A stretch of DNA of 64,000 nucleotides from the NCBI RefSeq assembly GCF_910593845.1, contig NZ_CAJVAS010000002.1, forward strand, positions 119,398 to 183,397, written 5' to 3'. How positions within the stretch are numbered: position 1 is the first letter of the stretch; every line of letters starts with the position of its first letter. The notes under the pieces are model-generated. The model was not told where the DNA came from. It worked only from the letters and a program-made list of their open reading frames with translations, and searched no databases. Below are positions 45,033 to 53,275 of the stretch, piece after piece. Source of the stretch: Paenibacillus solanacearum (lineage in GTDB: Bacteria > Bacillota > Bacilli > Paenibacillales > NBRC-103111). A program made the position numbers and the translations under genes.

Positions 45033-45275
45033 GCCGCACCCTCCCACATTGCAACGGATTTCGGCGGCGCCCGTATCCGTTCCCGCGTCCCGGCCGCGAT
45101 ACCGATAGCGCGGCGTAACGTGCTCGGGAGGATGAAGCGGATACCTGCGGCAAGCGCACGCGATCCGCGTGCTTGCGGGGCGCTCCCTTGATCGTGACCG
45201 TTGTCAATCATTATTGGACTTACATCCTACACAGTAAGTCTATGACGGAGGGCTCGGCCATGTGTACCTAATTAT

Positions 45276-47330
45276 TTAATCCAGCAGATCGCCGCTCAAG
45301 ATGTGCTCCCGCCGCAAATATTCCCGCAGCGAGTCGAAGGCGGCCTCGGTCCAGAAATCCGACCGGCGCACAAGCTCGGCCGCATCGTCGCGCGCCTGCT
45401 CCATCGTTTCGAAATCGGTCACCATGTCCGCCAGTCGGAACTCCGGCAAGCCGCTCTGCTTCGTACCGAAGAAGTCCCCCGGCCCGCGAAGCTCCAAGTC
45501 CCGGCGAGCGATCTCGAAGCCGTCGTTCGTATCCGTCATCGCCTTCAGCCGTTCCTTGCCGACTTCGTTCTTCGGATCGGCGATCAGAACACAGTACGAC
45601 TGGTGCTCGCCGCGGCCGACCCGGCCGCGAAGCTGATGCAGCTGCGACAAGCCGAAGCGGTCCGCATCGTAAATGATCATGAGCGTGGCGTTCGGCACAT
45701 CGACACCTACCTCGATGACGGTCGTGGAGACGAGCACATGAACCCGACCCTCGCTGAATTCGCGCATCGTATCGTCTTTCTCGGCAGGGGTCATCCGCCC
45801 GTGCAGCAAGCCGACCTTATACTGCGGGAATGCGTGCTGCAGCTGCGCATGCACGTCGATCGCATTTTGCACGTCGAGCTTTTCCGATTCTTCAATAAGC
45901 GGGCAAATGACGTACGCCTGCCGCCCTTCGGCCACCTCTCGGCCGATAAAGCCCATCACCCGCTCCATCATGCTGTGCGTCACGGCATACGTTTTGATCG
46001 GCTTGCGGCCTTTGGGCAGCTCGCGCAGCGTGGAGACGTCCATATCGCCGAATGCGGTAATGGCGAGCGTACGCGGGATCGGCGTCGCGGTCATCGTCAT
46101 GATGTCCGGGTTCATGCCTTTGTGCCGCAGAATGCTGCGCTGCTGAACGCCGAAGCGATGCTGCTCGTCGGTCACGACCAGACCGAGCCGCCTGAAGAAT
46201 ACATCCTCTTGGATCAGCGCATGCGTGCCGACGACGACGTCAATCATGCCCATTTGCAGCGAGGCTAGCAGATCGCGGCGCTGCCGGTCCGTTAGACTAC
46301 CGGTCAGCAGCGCCGTCTGAATTCCATACGGCTCGAAGAGCCGGTCCAGCGACCGCTTGTGCTGCTCGGCGAGTATTTCCGTCGGCACCATAAGCGCCCC
46401 TTGATAGCCCGCCTTTACGACCGCAAACAATGCCGCAGCGGCGACGACCGTCTTCCCGGCGCCTACATCCCCCTGCAGCAGCCGATTCATGCTGTGCGGC
46501 TGCTGCAAATCCTGCAATATTTCAGCCAAGACGTTCTTCTGCGATTCCGTGAGCGTAAAAGGGAGCGATCGTACAAACGCGCGAACGCCGGGCAAATCCA
46601 GAGGGTGCGCAACCCCGTCCGCCCGGGAATGGTTCAACGCGCGATACGCCTGCATTTTCAGCTGAAACAGAAACAGCTCCTCATACACCATCCGCTTTCG
46701 CGCCCGCTGGCCCTGTTCCATATTACCGGGAAGATGCAGCAGGACGATCGCCTGCTTGCGCGGCAGCATGTCGTATTTGCGCAGCAGCAACGCCGGCAGC
46801 ACCTCGGGGATCATCTCGCCGAACTGCAGAACGGCCTGCTTCATCACTTGCCTCAACCACTTCTGGGTCATCGACCCGCTGACCGAGTAGACCGGCTGGA
46901 GCGTTCCCGTCTGCGAAGTGCGCGCGCCGGGAAACTCCGATTCCGAAACGGTCAGATGCAGCCGCTTCTGGTCCCATTTTCCCGTCAGGATGATGTCCGT
47001 TCCCGCCGTCAGCTTGTCCTTCAAAAAATGCCGGTTAAACCAGACGGCGGTGACGAACAAGTTATCGACCACGATTTTAAGCAGCATCCGCGATTTGGTA
47101 CGTCCATACATTTGCACTTGCGGCACGCCTGCAATCGTTCCCTGCACCGTAATCCGGTCTCCGTCCTTCGCTTGCGTCAAGTCTCGAAGCGTGTAATCCT
47201 CGTAGCGGAAAGGATAATAGTCGAGGAGCTGGCCCACGCTCGAGATGCCGAGCGCAAGAAGCTCCTCCGCCTTCTTGCCTTTGACGCCGGACACATGGGT
47301 GACCGGAAGTGCGTACAAGTCGAGTGTCAT
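45276..47330 (-). CDS. recG: ATP-dependent DNA helicase RecG
   Basis: 684 residues. N-terminal wedge/OB domain (about 60-160), then SF2 helicase motifs: Walker A GDVGAGKTVVAAAA, DEQHRFG, TATPIPRTLA, and motif VI QLRGRVGRGEHQSYC. It remodels stalled forks and Holliday junctions. Its start overlaps the degV stop as ATGA. Confidence 0.96.
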   Translation of the reverse strand: MTLDLYALPVTHVSGVKGKKAEELLALGISSVGQLLDYYPFRYEDYTLRDLTQAKDGDRITVQGTIAGVPQVQMYGRTKSRMLLKIVVDNLFVTAVWFNRHFLKDKLTAGTDIILTGKWDQKRLHLTVSESEFPGARTSQTGTLQPVYSVSGSMTQKWLRQVMKQAVLQFGEMIPEVLPALLLRKYDMLPRKQAIVLLHLPGNMEQGQRARKRMVYEELFLFQLKMQAYRALNHSRADGVAHPLDLPGVRAFVRSLPFTLTESQKNVLAEILQDLQQPHSMNRLLQGDVGAGKTVVAAAALFAVVKAGYQGALMVPTEILAEQHKRSLDRLFEPYGIQTALLTGSLTDRQRRDLLASLQMGMIDVVVGTHALIQEDVFFRRLGLVVTDEQHRFGVQQRSILRHKGMNPDIMTMTATPIPRTLAITAFGDMDVSTLRELPKGRKPIKTYAVTHSMMERVMGFIGREVAEGRQAYVICPLIEESEKLDVQNAIDVHAQLQHAFPQYKVGLLHGRMTPAEKDDTMREFSEGRVHVLVSTTVIEVGVDVPNATLMIIYDADRFGLSQLHQLRGRVGRGEHQSYCVLIADPKNEVGKERLKAMTDTNDGFEIARRDLELRGPGDFFGTKQSGLPEFRLADMVTDFETMEQARDDAAELVRRSDFWTEAAFDSLREYLRREHILSGDLLD

Positions 47331-48184
47331 GACCGGGGAACCGGCGCCGCAAATGCCGCTACGGTACCGGGACCGACATGCGTCCCGATCACAGGTCCGA
47401 TGTGCGTATAATGCACGCTGACCACTTCAAATTGCTCACGGATCAACGAGCACAGTTCTTCCGCCGTTTCCCGGCCTGTCGTATAGGCGACGACCAGTTG
47501 GATCGGCTTGCCGGCCAAATCCTGCTTCAACAGCTCGATGATCCGGTTCATCGCTTTCTTTTGCCCGCGCACCTTTTCTACCGAATACACTTCGCCCTCA
47601 TCGTTCAGCGATAGAATCGGCTTAATATTGAGCAGCGAACCGACGAGCGCCGCCGCTTTGCCGATTCTGCCGCCCTTTTGCAAATATTCGAGCGTATCGA
47701 CAAGGAAGTACAGGCGCATCTCCTTGCGCAGCCAGGCAATTCTCTCCAAAATCTCTTCTTTGCTTTTTCCTTCGCGGGCCGCAACCGCCGCTTCGACAGC
47801 GAGCAATCCGATTCCGTATGAGGCGGATTTGGTATCCACCACCGTCAAATCGAGATCGTCAATCATCGACTTGGCGAGCAGCGCCGACTGATAGGTGCCG
47901 CTCACCGCAGACGATAGCTGAAGCGAAATGACCGGGCCGTCGCCGGCTTCCGCAAGCCGTTTGAATACATCCATAAACTCAGCGGGCGAAGGCTGCGACG
48001 TCGTCGGCAGCGCGCTGGAGAGGACCAGCTTCTCGTAAAACGCATCCGGCCCGATATCTACGCCGTCGCGGTAAGACTCCGATCCGAACATCACTTTGAG
48101 CGGCACCATCTCGATGCCGTACTTCTCTCTTATATCCTGCGGAATATCCGCCGTACTGTCCGTTACAATTCGAACCTGGCTCAA
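47327..48184 (-). CDS. DegV-family fatty-acid-binding protein
   Basis: 285 residues. DegV/FakB fold: VRIVTDSTADIPQDIREKYG, VVDTKSASYGIGLLAVEAA, YLQKGGRIGKAAALVGSLLN and KPILSLNDEGEVYSVEKVRG. FakB proteins hold a fatty acid for phosphorylation by FakA; fakA is 83 bp upstream in the same direction, so a FakB role is likely. TTG- or ATG-type start not doubtful. Confidence 0.92.
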   Translation of the reverse strand: MSQVRIVTDSTADIPQDIREKYGIEMVPLKVMFGSESYRDGVDIGPDAFYEKLVLSSALPTTSQPSPAEFMDVFKRLAEAGDGPVISLQLSSAVSGTYQSALLAKSMIDDLDLTVVDTKSASYGIGLLAVEAAVAAREGKSKEEILERIAWLRKEMRLYFLVDTLEYLQKGGRIGKAAALVGSLLNIKPILSLNDEGEVYSVEKVRGQKKAMNRIIELLKQDLAGKPIQLVVAYTTGRETAEELCSLIREQFEVVSVHYTHIGPVIGTHVGPGTVAAFAAPVPRS

Positions 48185-48267
48185 TAAGGTTCACCCCGTT
48201 CAATCAACTTCATCATGCATTTTACGTCTTGATTTCATCGGTCCGCAAGGAAAGCGGAACACGCCGG

Positions 48268-50040
48268 TCATTCCGCCGAAATAATATAATAATACAGCGG
48301 CTGTCCGCCTTCGTGTACCTCTACCTCGACATCCCCGAATTCCTCTTGTACATAACTCACCAACTGCTCCGTCAACTTGGCGTCGGCATCCGCACCGGTG
48401 TACAGCGTGACGATCTCCGCGCCGCTTTCCAGCAAGCTTGCGATCAACTGCTGGCAGGAAACGAGAATGTCCGGATCGGCGGACACAATTTTATTGTTAT
48501 GAATGCCGATATAATCGCCATGCTTGATATCGATGCCGTCCATTTGCGTATCGCGCACGGCATACGTGACTTGCCCGGCTTGCACTTGATGCAGCGCTTG
48601 CTGCATTTCGTCCGCGTTATCGTCGGGAGCGGCCGTTTCCTGGAAAGCGAGCACCGCGGCGATGCCTTGCGGGATCGATTTGCTCGGAATGACGATGACC
48701 TGTCTGTCCTCCACAAGCTCTACCGCCTGCTCCGCGGCAAGAATAATATTCGAGTTGTTCGGCAATACGAATACGGTTCTCGCATCGACGTCCATTACCG
48801 CTTTCACAATATCCTCCGTGCTCGGATTCATCGTTTGTCCGCCGTGCATGACCTGGTCGACGCCCAGGCTCTGGAATATGCCGCTGATCCCGTCGCCTGC
48901 CGATACCGCGACAAAGCCATATGGCTTGGCGGGGGCCGAAGAAGCCGCGTGCATTCCATTATCCGCGATCGCGGAAATGCCCGCTTCCTCCGTCAGCAAA
49001 TGCGTGTGCTGGTCTCTCATGTTTTCGATCTTGATACGGCTTAAATCTCCATACTTCTGGGCCAAGTTCATGACGGTCCCAGGGTATTCGGCATGGATGT
49101 GCACCTTCACCAGATCGTCGTCGGCCACCACAAGAAGGGAATCACCATGCTCGGTCAGCTCATGCCTGAACCGGCTTTCGTCAAATGCACAGGCTGCAGT
49201 TTTTTGCCCGTTCAACGTCACGATAAACTCGGTACAGTACCCGAACACGATGTCTTCCGTAGCGAGCTTCGATTGGGCGCTCGTTGGATGCGGTTGCATA
49301 TGCGCGCCGCTTGGAATGGCCGGAACTGCTCGTGCGTCCTGCTCTTCGAGCGATTCGACGGCGCCGAATGCGGCATAAGGCAGCGGCTGTGCCGGCGGCT
49401 TCTCCTCCAGCATTTCCAGCTCCGAGACGAACCCTTCGTAAATATAGACAAGACCTTGTCCGCCGGAGTCCACAACGCCGACCTGCTTGAGAACAGGCAG
49501 CATGTCCTGTGTCTTGGCCAATGTTTCTTTGGCCTGCTTGAGCAAATCGGTCATCACCGCTTCCACGCTGTGATGCCGTTTGGCCGACACTGTGCCCTGT
49601 TTCGCCGCTTCCCGCGCAACGGTCAGGATCGTTCCTTCGACCGGCTTGACGACAGCTTTATAAGCCATATCCACGCCGCTCTGGAAAGCTGCGGCCAGCT
49701 GCGCCGCATCGGCCGAAGCCAGATCGCTCACCGCCTTCGCAAACCCGCGGAACAGCTGCGACAAGATGACGCCGGAATTGCCCCGCGCACCCATCAGCAG
49801 CCCTTTCGCGAGCGCTTCGGCCGCTTTGCCCAAATGGTCCGAAGGCTTGCGCCGCAGCTCCTCCACACCCGAGGTTAGCGTCAGATTCATATTCGTTCCG
49901 GTATCCCCGTCCGGCACCGGAAACACGTTAAGCGCGTTTACCTTATCCGCGTTCGTCTTGAGAACATGGGCGCCGGCTTCAACCATCCGTATAAAATCAT
50001 GACCGTTAATCTCATTTAAGCGCTTACTCAAAAAAACCAT
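48268..50040 (-). CDS. fakA: Fatty acid kinase FakA / YloV (DAK domain)
   Basis: 590 residues. N-terminal DhaK-L-type kinase domain: NVFPVPDGDTGTNMNLTL and GARGNSGVILSQLFRGFAK; middle domain; C-terminal DegV-like portion (PNNSNIILAAEQAVELVEDR). Phosphorylates FakB-bound fatty acids for PlsX/PlsY use. ATG 50040 has AGGA six bases upstream; a TTG nine bases later (LSKRLNEINGHDF) is an alternative. It follows yloU by 81 bp. Confidence 0.94.
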   Translation of the reverse strand: MVFLSKRLNEINGHDFIRMVEAGAHVLKTNADKVNALNVFPVPDGDTGTNMNLTLTSGVEELRRKPSDHLGKAAEALAKGLLMGARGNSGVILSQLFRGFAKAVSDLASADAAQLAAAFQSGVDMAYKAVVKPVEGTILTVAREAAKQGTVSAKRHHSVEAVMTDLLKQAKETLAKTQDMLPVLKQVGVVDSGGQGLVYIYEGFVSELEMLEEKPPAQPLPYAAFGAVESLEEQDARAVPAIPSGAHMQPHPTSAQSKLATEDIVFGYCTEFIVTLNGQKTAACAFDESRFRHELTEHGDSLLVVADDDLVKVHIHAEYPGTVMNLAQKYGDLSRIKIENMRDQHTHLLTEEAGISAIADNGMHAASSAPAKPYGFVAVSAGDGISGIFQSLGVDQVMHGGQTMNPSTEDIVKAVMDVDARTVFVLPNNSNIILAAEQAVELVEDRQVIVIPSKSIPQGIAAVLAFQETAAPDDNADEMQQALHQVQAGQVTYAVRDTQMDGIDIKHGDYIGIHNNKIVSADPDILVSCQQLIASLLESGAEIVTLYTGADADAKLTEQLVSYVQEEFGDVEVEVHEGGQPLYYYIISAE

Positions 50041-50121
50041 TCCCCTTCCTGCAATAAACCGTGTCCGTCTTCGGTGGTTCCGATTCGGGCAATCCGCTGC
50101 TTCATCTGTGAATGCTCTGCA

Positions 50122-50490
50122 TTATTGGACAATTCTGACGCCTTGGACAAATATGTTGACGTCGTTCACCAGTAAACCGGCTACATCTTTCAGCGCGTAT
50201 TTCACCTTGGTCTGCACGTTATGCGCAACCACGGAAATTTTCGTACCGTAGCTTACGACAATATATAAATCGATGGTCAGCGCGCCGTGCTCATCGCGAT
50301 GCATCTCGACGCCCCGGCTCAAATTGTCCCGCCGCAGCAGTTCCGCAATGCCGTCCTTCAATTGGTTGCGCGAGGCCATTCCTACCAGTCCGTAGCAATC
50401 TAGCGCCGCAGAGCCGGCAAGCACGGAGATCACTTCATCCGCCACAACCACTTTGCCATATTCCGTCGACAGTTCAATAGCCATCTCCAT
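50122..50490 (-). CDS. yloU: Asp23/Gls24-family envelope protein YloU
   Basis: 122 residues. GKVVVADEVISVLAGSAALD and YGTKISVVAHNVQTKVKYAL mark the Asp23 (DUF322) family, membrane-associated proteins linked with envelope stress and, in many Firmicutes, always next to fakA. First gene of yloU-fakA-degV-recG; divergent from rpmB. Confidence 0.95.
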   Translation of the reverse strand: MEMAIELSTEYGKVVVADEVISVLAGSAALDCYGLVGMASRNQLKDGIAELLRRDNLSRGVEMHRDEHGALTIDLYIVVSYGTKISVVAHNVQTKVKYALKDVAGLLVNDVNIFVQGVRIVQ

Positions 50491-50528
50491 ACAGCTCCTT
50501 CGATATTGATTAGGATGGACTATTACTC

Positions 50529-50557
50529 ATTGTACTATATATAAAATAAGAAATAAA
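50529..50557 (-). promoter_or_regulatory. Candidate promoter of yloU-fakA
   Basis: Minus strand TTTATT (50552-50557), 17-bp spacer, TACAAT (50529-50534) in very AT-rich DNA. Confidence 0.45.
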
Positions 50558-50598
50558 CCAAACGCCCCAAAACTTGGCTAGAAATTCGGGCTTCCGCG

Positions 50599-50628
50599 TT
50601 GACGCGGTTAAATCAGCTGTGATATGAT
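50599..50628 (+). promoter_or_regulatory. Sigma-A promoter of rpmB
   Basis: Plus strand TTGACG (50599-50604), 18-bp spacer, TGA before TATGAT (50623-50628), an extended -10. Confidence 0.75.
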
Positions 50629-50728
50629 GATTAAGTGTGTTTTCAAAAGCCAAGCATCATATGTAAGTTAACGCATGAACCGCTTTTAGGACTTCACGGT
50701 CTTCGGAGCTTTTTAAGGAGGTGTAACA

Positions 50729-50917
50729 ATGTCCCGCAAATGTTTCATTACTGGTAAAGGACCGGGTACCGGCAACCACGTATCGCACGCAAACAACAAA
50801 GCGAAGCGCACTTGGGGTGTAAACGTGCAAAAAGTCCGCATTCTGGTGGACGGCAAGCCAAAGCGCGTTTGGGTAAGCACAAGAGCGCTGAAATCCGGCA
50901 AAGTCACTCGCGTATAA
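50729..50917 (+). CDS. rpmB: 50S ribosomal protein L28
   Basis: 62 residues, [20 protein letters not shown] diagnostic of bL28, with the conserved [20 protein letters not shown]. Ribosome binding site AAGGAGGTG. Own promoter and terminator. One cysteine only, so a zinc-free form. Confidence 0.97.
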   Translation: MSRKCFITGKGPGTGNHVSHANNKAKRTWGVNVQKVRILVDGKPKRVWVSTRALKSGKVTRV

Positions 50918-50942
50918 TCGGGTTTTACCCGCGATCGCAGAC

Positions 50943-50972
50943 AAAAAGCACCTGTTCCAGGTGCTTTTTTTA
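50943..50972 (+). terminator. Rho-independent terminator of rpmB
   Basis: Plus strand AGCACCT-GTTCC-AGGTGCT, preceded by A5 and followed by seven T. Confidence 0.93.
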
Positions 50973-51045
50973 GTTTATCGCCGCCAGCGCAGTCTGAGTT
51001 TAGGGCGCAGCCAGTGAGACAGTATAAGTATGAGTTCGCATACCT

Positions 51046-51126
51046 TCAGTTTTTACTGAATGTATTAAGTACCGCCTTGACAAAACCACCCAAAAATTTC
51101 GGAAGCTTGATCGTGTAAAATTTCAT
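51046..51126 (-). CDS. spoVM: Stage V sporulation protein M
   Basis: 26 residues, MKFYTIKLPKFLGGFVKAVL followed by NTFSKN, nearly identical in pattern to B. subtilis SpoVM. Amphipathic helix that recognises positive curvature of the forespore membrane and anchors SpoIVA. Start ATG 51126 behind GGAGGAG, stop TGA 51046-51048. Located between rpmB and rpe as in B. subtilis. A -10-like AATACAAT near 51224 could belong to a sigma-E promoter, but its -35 is not convincing. Confidence 0.95.
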   Translation of the reverse strand: MKFYTIKLPKFLGGFVKAVLNTFSKN

Positions 51127-51392
51127 CAGTAGTTCTCCTCCTTCCGGTCCTGCCCTAAAGCATAACTCACCCCGACAGCGTAAGCCTTACAGCAAAACCT
51201 GTTTCGTAACCGCATAGTTCATTGTATTCCGCTACTGCCAAAAACGTGCAGCCAAGTGCTTCCGGCAATCCGTTAACAGGTCAACGCCCGGTCGCCGGAT
51301 GAAAACCGCAGTATGCTCATAGGTTTTCCAAATCGTTGTTACAATGTATGTACGACGGCGGGTCAATATTCCTGACCATCCGTTCCGAAAAC
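51127..51392. other. Gap upstream of spoVM
   Basis: 266 bp without a credible gene. It must contain the spoVM promoter, which was not identified with confidence. Confidence 0.4.
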
Positions 51393-51422
51393 AAAAAAGA
51401 CCGCGGATGAACCCGCAGTCTT
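51393..51422 (-). terminator. Rho-independent terminator of the priA-to-rpe direction unit
   Basis: Minus strand AAGACTGCGG pairs with CCGCGGTCTT (one mismatch), followed by six T. It ends the unit containing rsgA, rpe and the small membrane protein. Confidence 0.88.
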
Positions 51423-51429
51423 TCGAACG

Positions 51430-51681
51430 TCATGCACCCGTCGGGTGCTGCTGGACGAACAAATACATGGCATAAATGATCGTAAACACGAAATAAAGCA
51501 CAACGGAGGTCGCTACGAAGGCAATGCGCATCCCCCGAGACTCGTACCGTCTGAAAAAATGGATGCCGAGATATAATGCCCCGAGCGAAAAAACATACTT
51601 GAGGAAATCTTGAATTTGCGAAAACAAGAGGAGCAGCGCAGCGCATATGACGCTATAGCCGATGACCGTCCATGCCCGCAT
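51430..51681 (-). CDS. Small membrane protein, function unknown
   Basis: 83 residues with three predicted membrane helices (about 5-22, 27-43, 52-76) separated by short loops; a basic RRYESRGMR loop lies between helices 2 and 3. It follows rpe by six bases and a terminator follows directly, so it is the last gene of the prpC-prkC-rsgA-rpe run. No family recognised. Confidence 0.7.
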   Translation of the reverse strand: MRAWTVIGYSVICAALLLLFSQIQDFLKYVFSLGALYLGIHFFRRYESRGMRIAFVATSVVLYFVFTIIYAMYLFVQQHPTGA

Positions 51682-51687
51682 TCGCTG

Positions 51688-52347
51688 CTAGCTCCCCGCG
51701 CCTTTAAGGCTGGCGATCGCTGCGGCGCGATCCGGCTGATTGAACACCGCATTGCCGGCTACAAGCACGTTCGCTCCGGCCGCGATCACCTGCGGCGCCG
51801 TAGCCGCATTAATGCCGCCGTCGACTTCGATATCGACATGGCGAAGGCCGCGATCGTTCAGTTGATGCCGCAGCGCGGTAATTTTCGGCAGTACGCCGGG
51901 AATGAACGCCTGTCCGCCGAAGCCCGGATTGACGGTCATGAGCAGCACCAGGTCGAGCGCCTCGTCCATCACGTGTTCGATCGCGGAAATCGGCGTAGCC
52001 GGATTCAGAACAACGCCGGCTTTGACACCTTGTTCTTTAATGTAATGAAGCGTACGGTGCAGATGCACGCATGCCTCCGCATGTACGGAGATCAGGTCCG
52101 CGCCGGCTTTGGCGAACGCGGTAATGTACCGGTCCGGCTGTTCGATCATGAGATGAACGTCGAGCGGCAGCTTCGTCTTTGGCCGGATCGACTCGACGAC
52201 AAGCGGTCCGATCGTGATGTTCGGAACGAAGTGACCGTCCATGACGTCGACATGAATCCAGTCTGCGCCGCCGCGCTCCACGTCGGCAATTTCTTGCCCC
52301 AATATGGAAAAGTCTGCGGATAAAATAGAAGGAGCGATTCGGAGCAT
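51688..52347 (-). CDS. rpe: Ribulose-phosphate 3-epimerase
   Basis: 219 residues from ATG 52347, which begins [13 protein letters not shown] and follows GAGGAGG within the rsgA end. TIM barrel with metal ligands in [12 protein letters not shown] and [19 protein letters not shown], and VDGGIN. Interconverts ribulose 5-phosphate and xylulose 5-phosphate. The rsgA stop is one base away. Confidence 0.96.
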   Translation of the reverse strand: MLRIAPSILSADFSILGQEIADVERGGADWIHVDVMDGHFVPNITIGPLVVESIRPKTKLPLDVHLMIEQPDRYITAFAKAGADLISVHAEACVHLHRTLHYIKEQGVKAGVVLNPATPISAIEHVMDEALDLVLLMTVNPGFGGQAFIPGVLPKITALRHQLNDRGLRHVDIEVDGGINAATAPQVIAAGANVLVAGNAVFNQPDRAAAIASLKGAGS

Positions 52348-52348
52348 C

Positions 52349-53272
52349 TTAATACCTCCTCTTCTTGTCTTTGATTTCTTCCAAAAAATGCAAATAGTGT
52401 TCATAGCGCGTAGCCGCGATGTCGCCGTTCGCTCGGGCCTCCTGCACTTTGCACCCTGGTTCGTGCTGGTGAAGGCATCCGCGAAAACGGCAATCCCCCG
52501 CATAGTCCGCGAACTCCCGGAAGCATGCGCCGAGGCCCTCGGCGTCGACATGCAAAAAATCGAGCGAGCTGAAGCCGGGGGTATCGGCGACGATCCCCCC
52601 GTTGCTCAGCCGAATGAGCTCCACATGACGCGTCGTATGCTTGCCTCGTCCAAGCTTCATGCTGATCTGATTCGTCTCCAGTTCCAGACCGGGAACCATC
52701 GCATTCAGCAGCGAAGATTTCCCGACGCCGGATTGTCCAGCGAAGACGCTGATACGGCCGGCCAATCGTTCGATTACGGCGTCGACGCCGATCTGCTCTT
52801 TGGCGCTGGTCAAGGATACGCTGTAGCCGATCGATTCGTATAGACGAATGACTTCCGACAATGGCATATGTACGCCGGCTTCGGCGTCCTGCACTTCGGG
52901 AGCTTCCGCGGCCAAATCCTGCTTGGTAAGGCAAATATGCGTATCCAGACCTACGCTCTCGGTATGGACGAGAAACTTGTCGAGCAGCGGCAAATTGAGC
53001 TGCGGCTCGTCAATGGAAAAGACGAGGACGACCAGATCCACGTTCGCTACAGGCGGGCGAACGAGCTCGGAGGAACGCGGCAGTACTTCGTCTACCGTAC
53101 CCTCGCCGTTCTCCGTCAGCGCAAACTGCACCCGATCCCCTACGAGCGGCGAAATGCCCCTCTTCTTGAAGATCCCTCTGGCGCGGCACTGAATCGGATC
53201 GCCGCCCTGCGCCGCATCCGGCATGACATAATAATATCCGCTTAACGCCTTAACGATTAATCCCGTTGGCAT
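52349..53272 (-). CDS. rsgA: Ribosome small-subunit-dependent GTPase A
   Basis: 307 residues. OB-fold N-terminus, permuted GTPase with G4 TKQD (116-119), G1 GQSGVGKSS (179-187) and G3 DTPG (230-233), zinc knuckle with C261, C266, H268/H270 and C274. Assists 30S maturation. It lies 3 bp behind prkC; B. subtilis has the same prpC-prkC-cpgA-rpe order. Confidence 0.96.
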   Translation of the reverse strand: MPTGLIVKALSGYYYVMPDAAQGGDPIQCRARGIFKKRGISPLVGDRVQFALTENGEGTVDEVLPRSSELVRPPVANVDLVVLVFSIDEPQLNLPLLDKFLVHTESVGLDTHICLTKQDLAAEAPEVQDAEAGVHMPLSEVIRLYESIGYSVSLTSAKEQIGVDAVIERLAGRISVFAGQSGVGKSSLLNAMVPGLELETNQISMKLGRGKHTTRHVELIRLSNGGIVADTPGFSSLDFLHVDAEGLGACFREFADYAGDCRFRGCLHQHEPGCKVQEARANGDIAATRYEHYLHFLEEIKDKKRRY

Positions 53273-53275
53273 GGA

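Noticed and set aside
45150-45178. GC-rich hairpin between recG and the spoVIF-like gene as terminator
   Set aside because: The stem has a bulge and no T-run on either strand.
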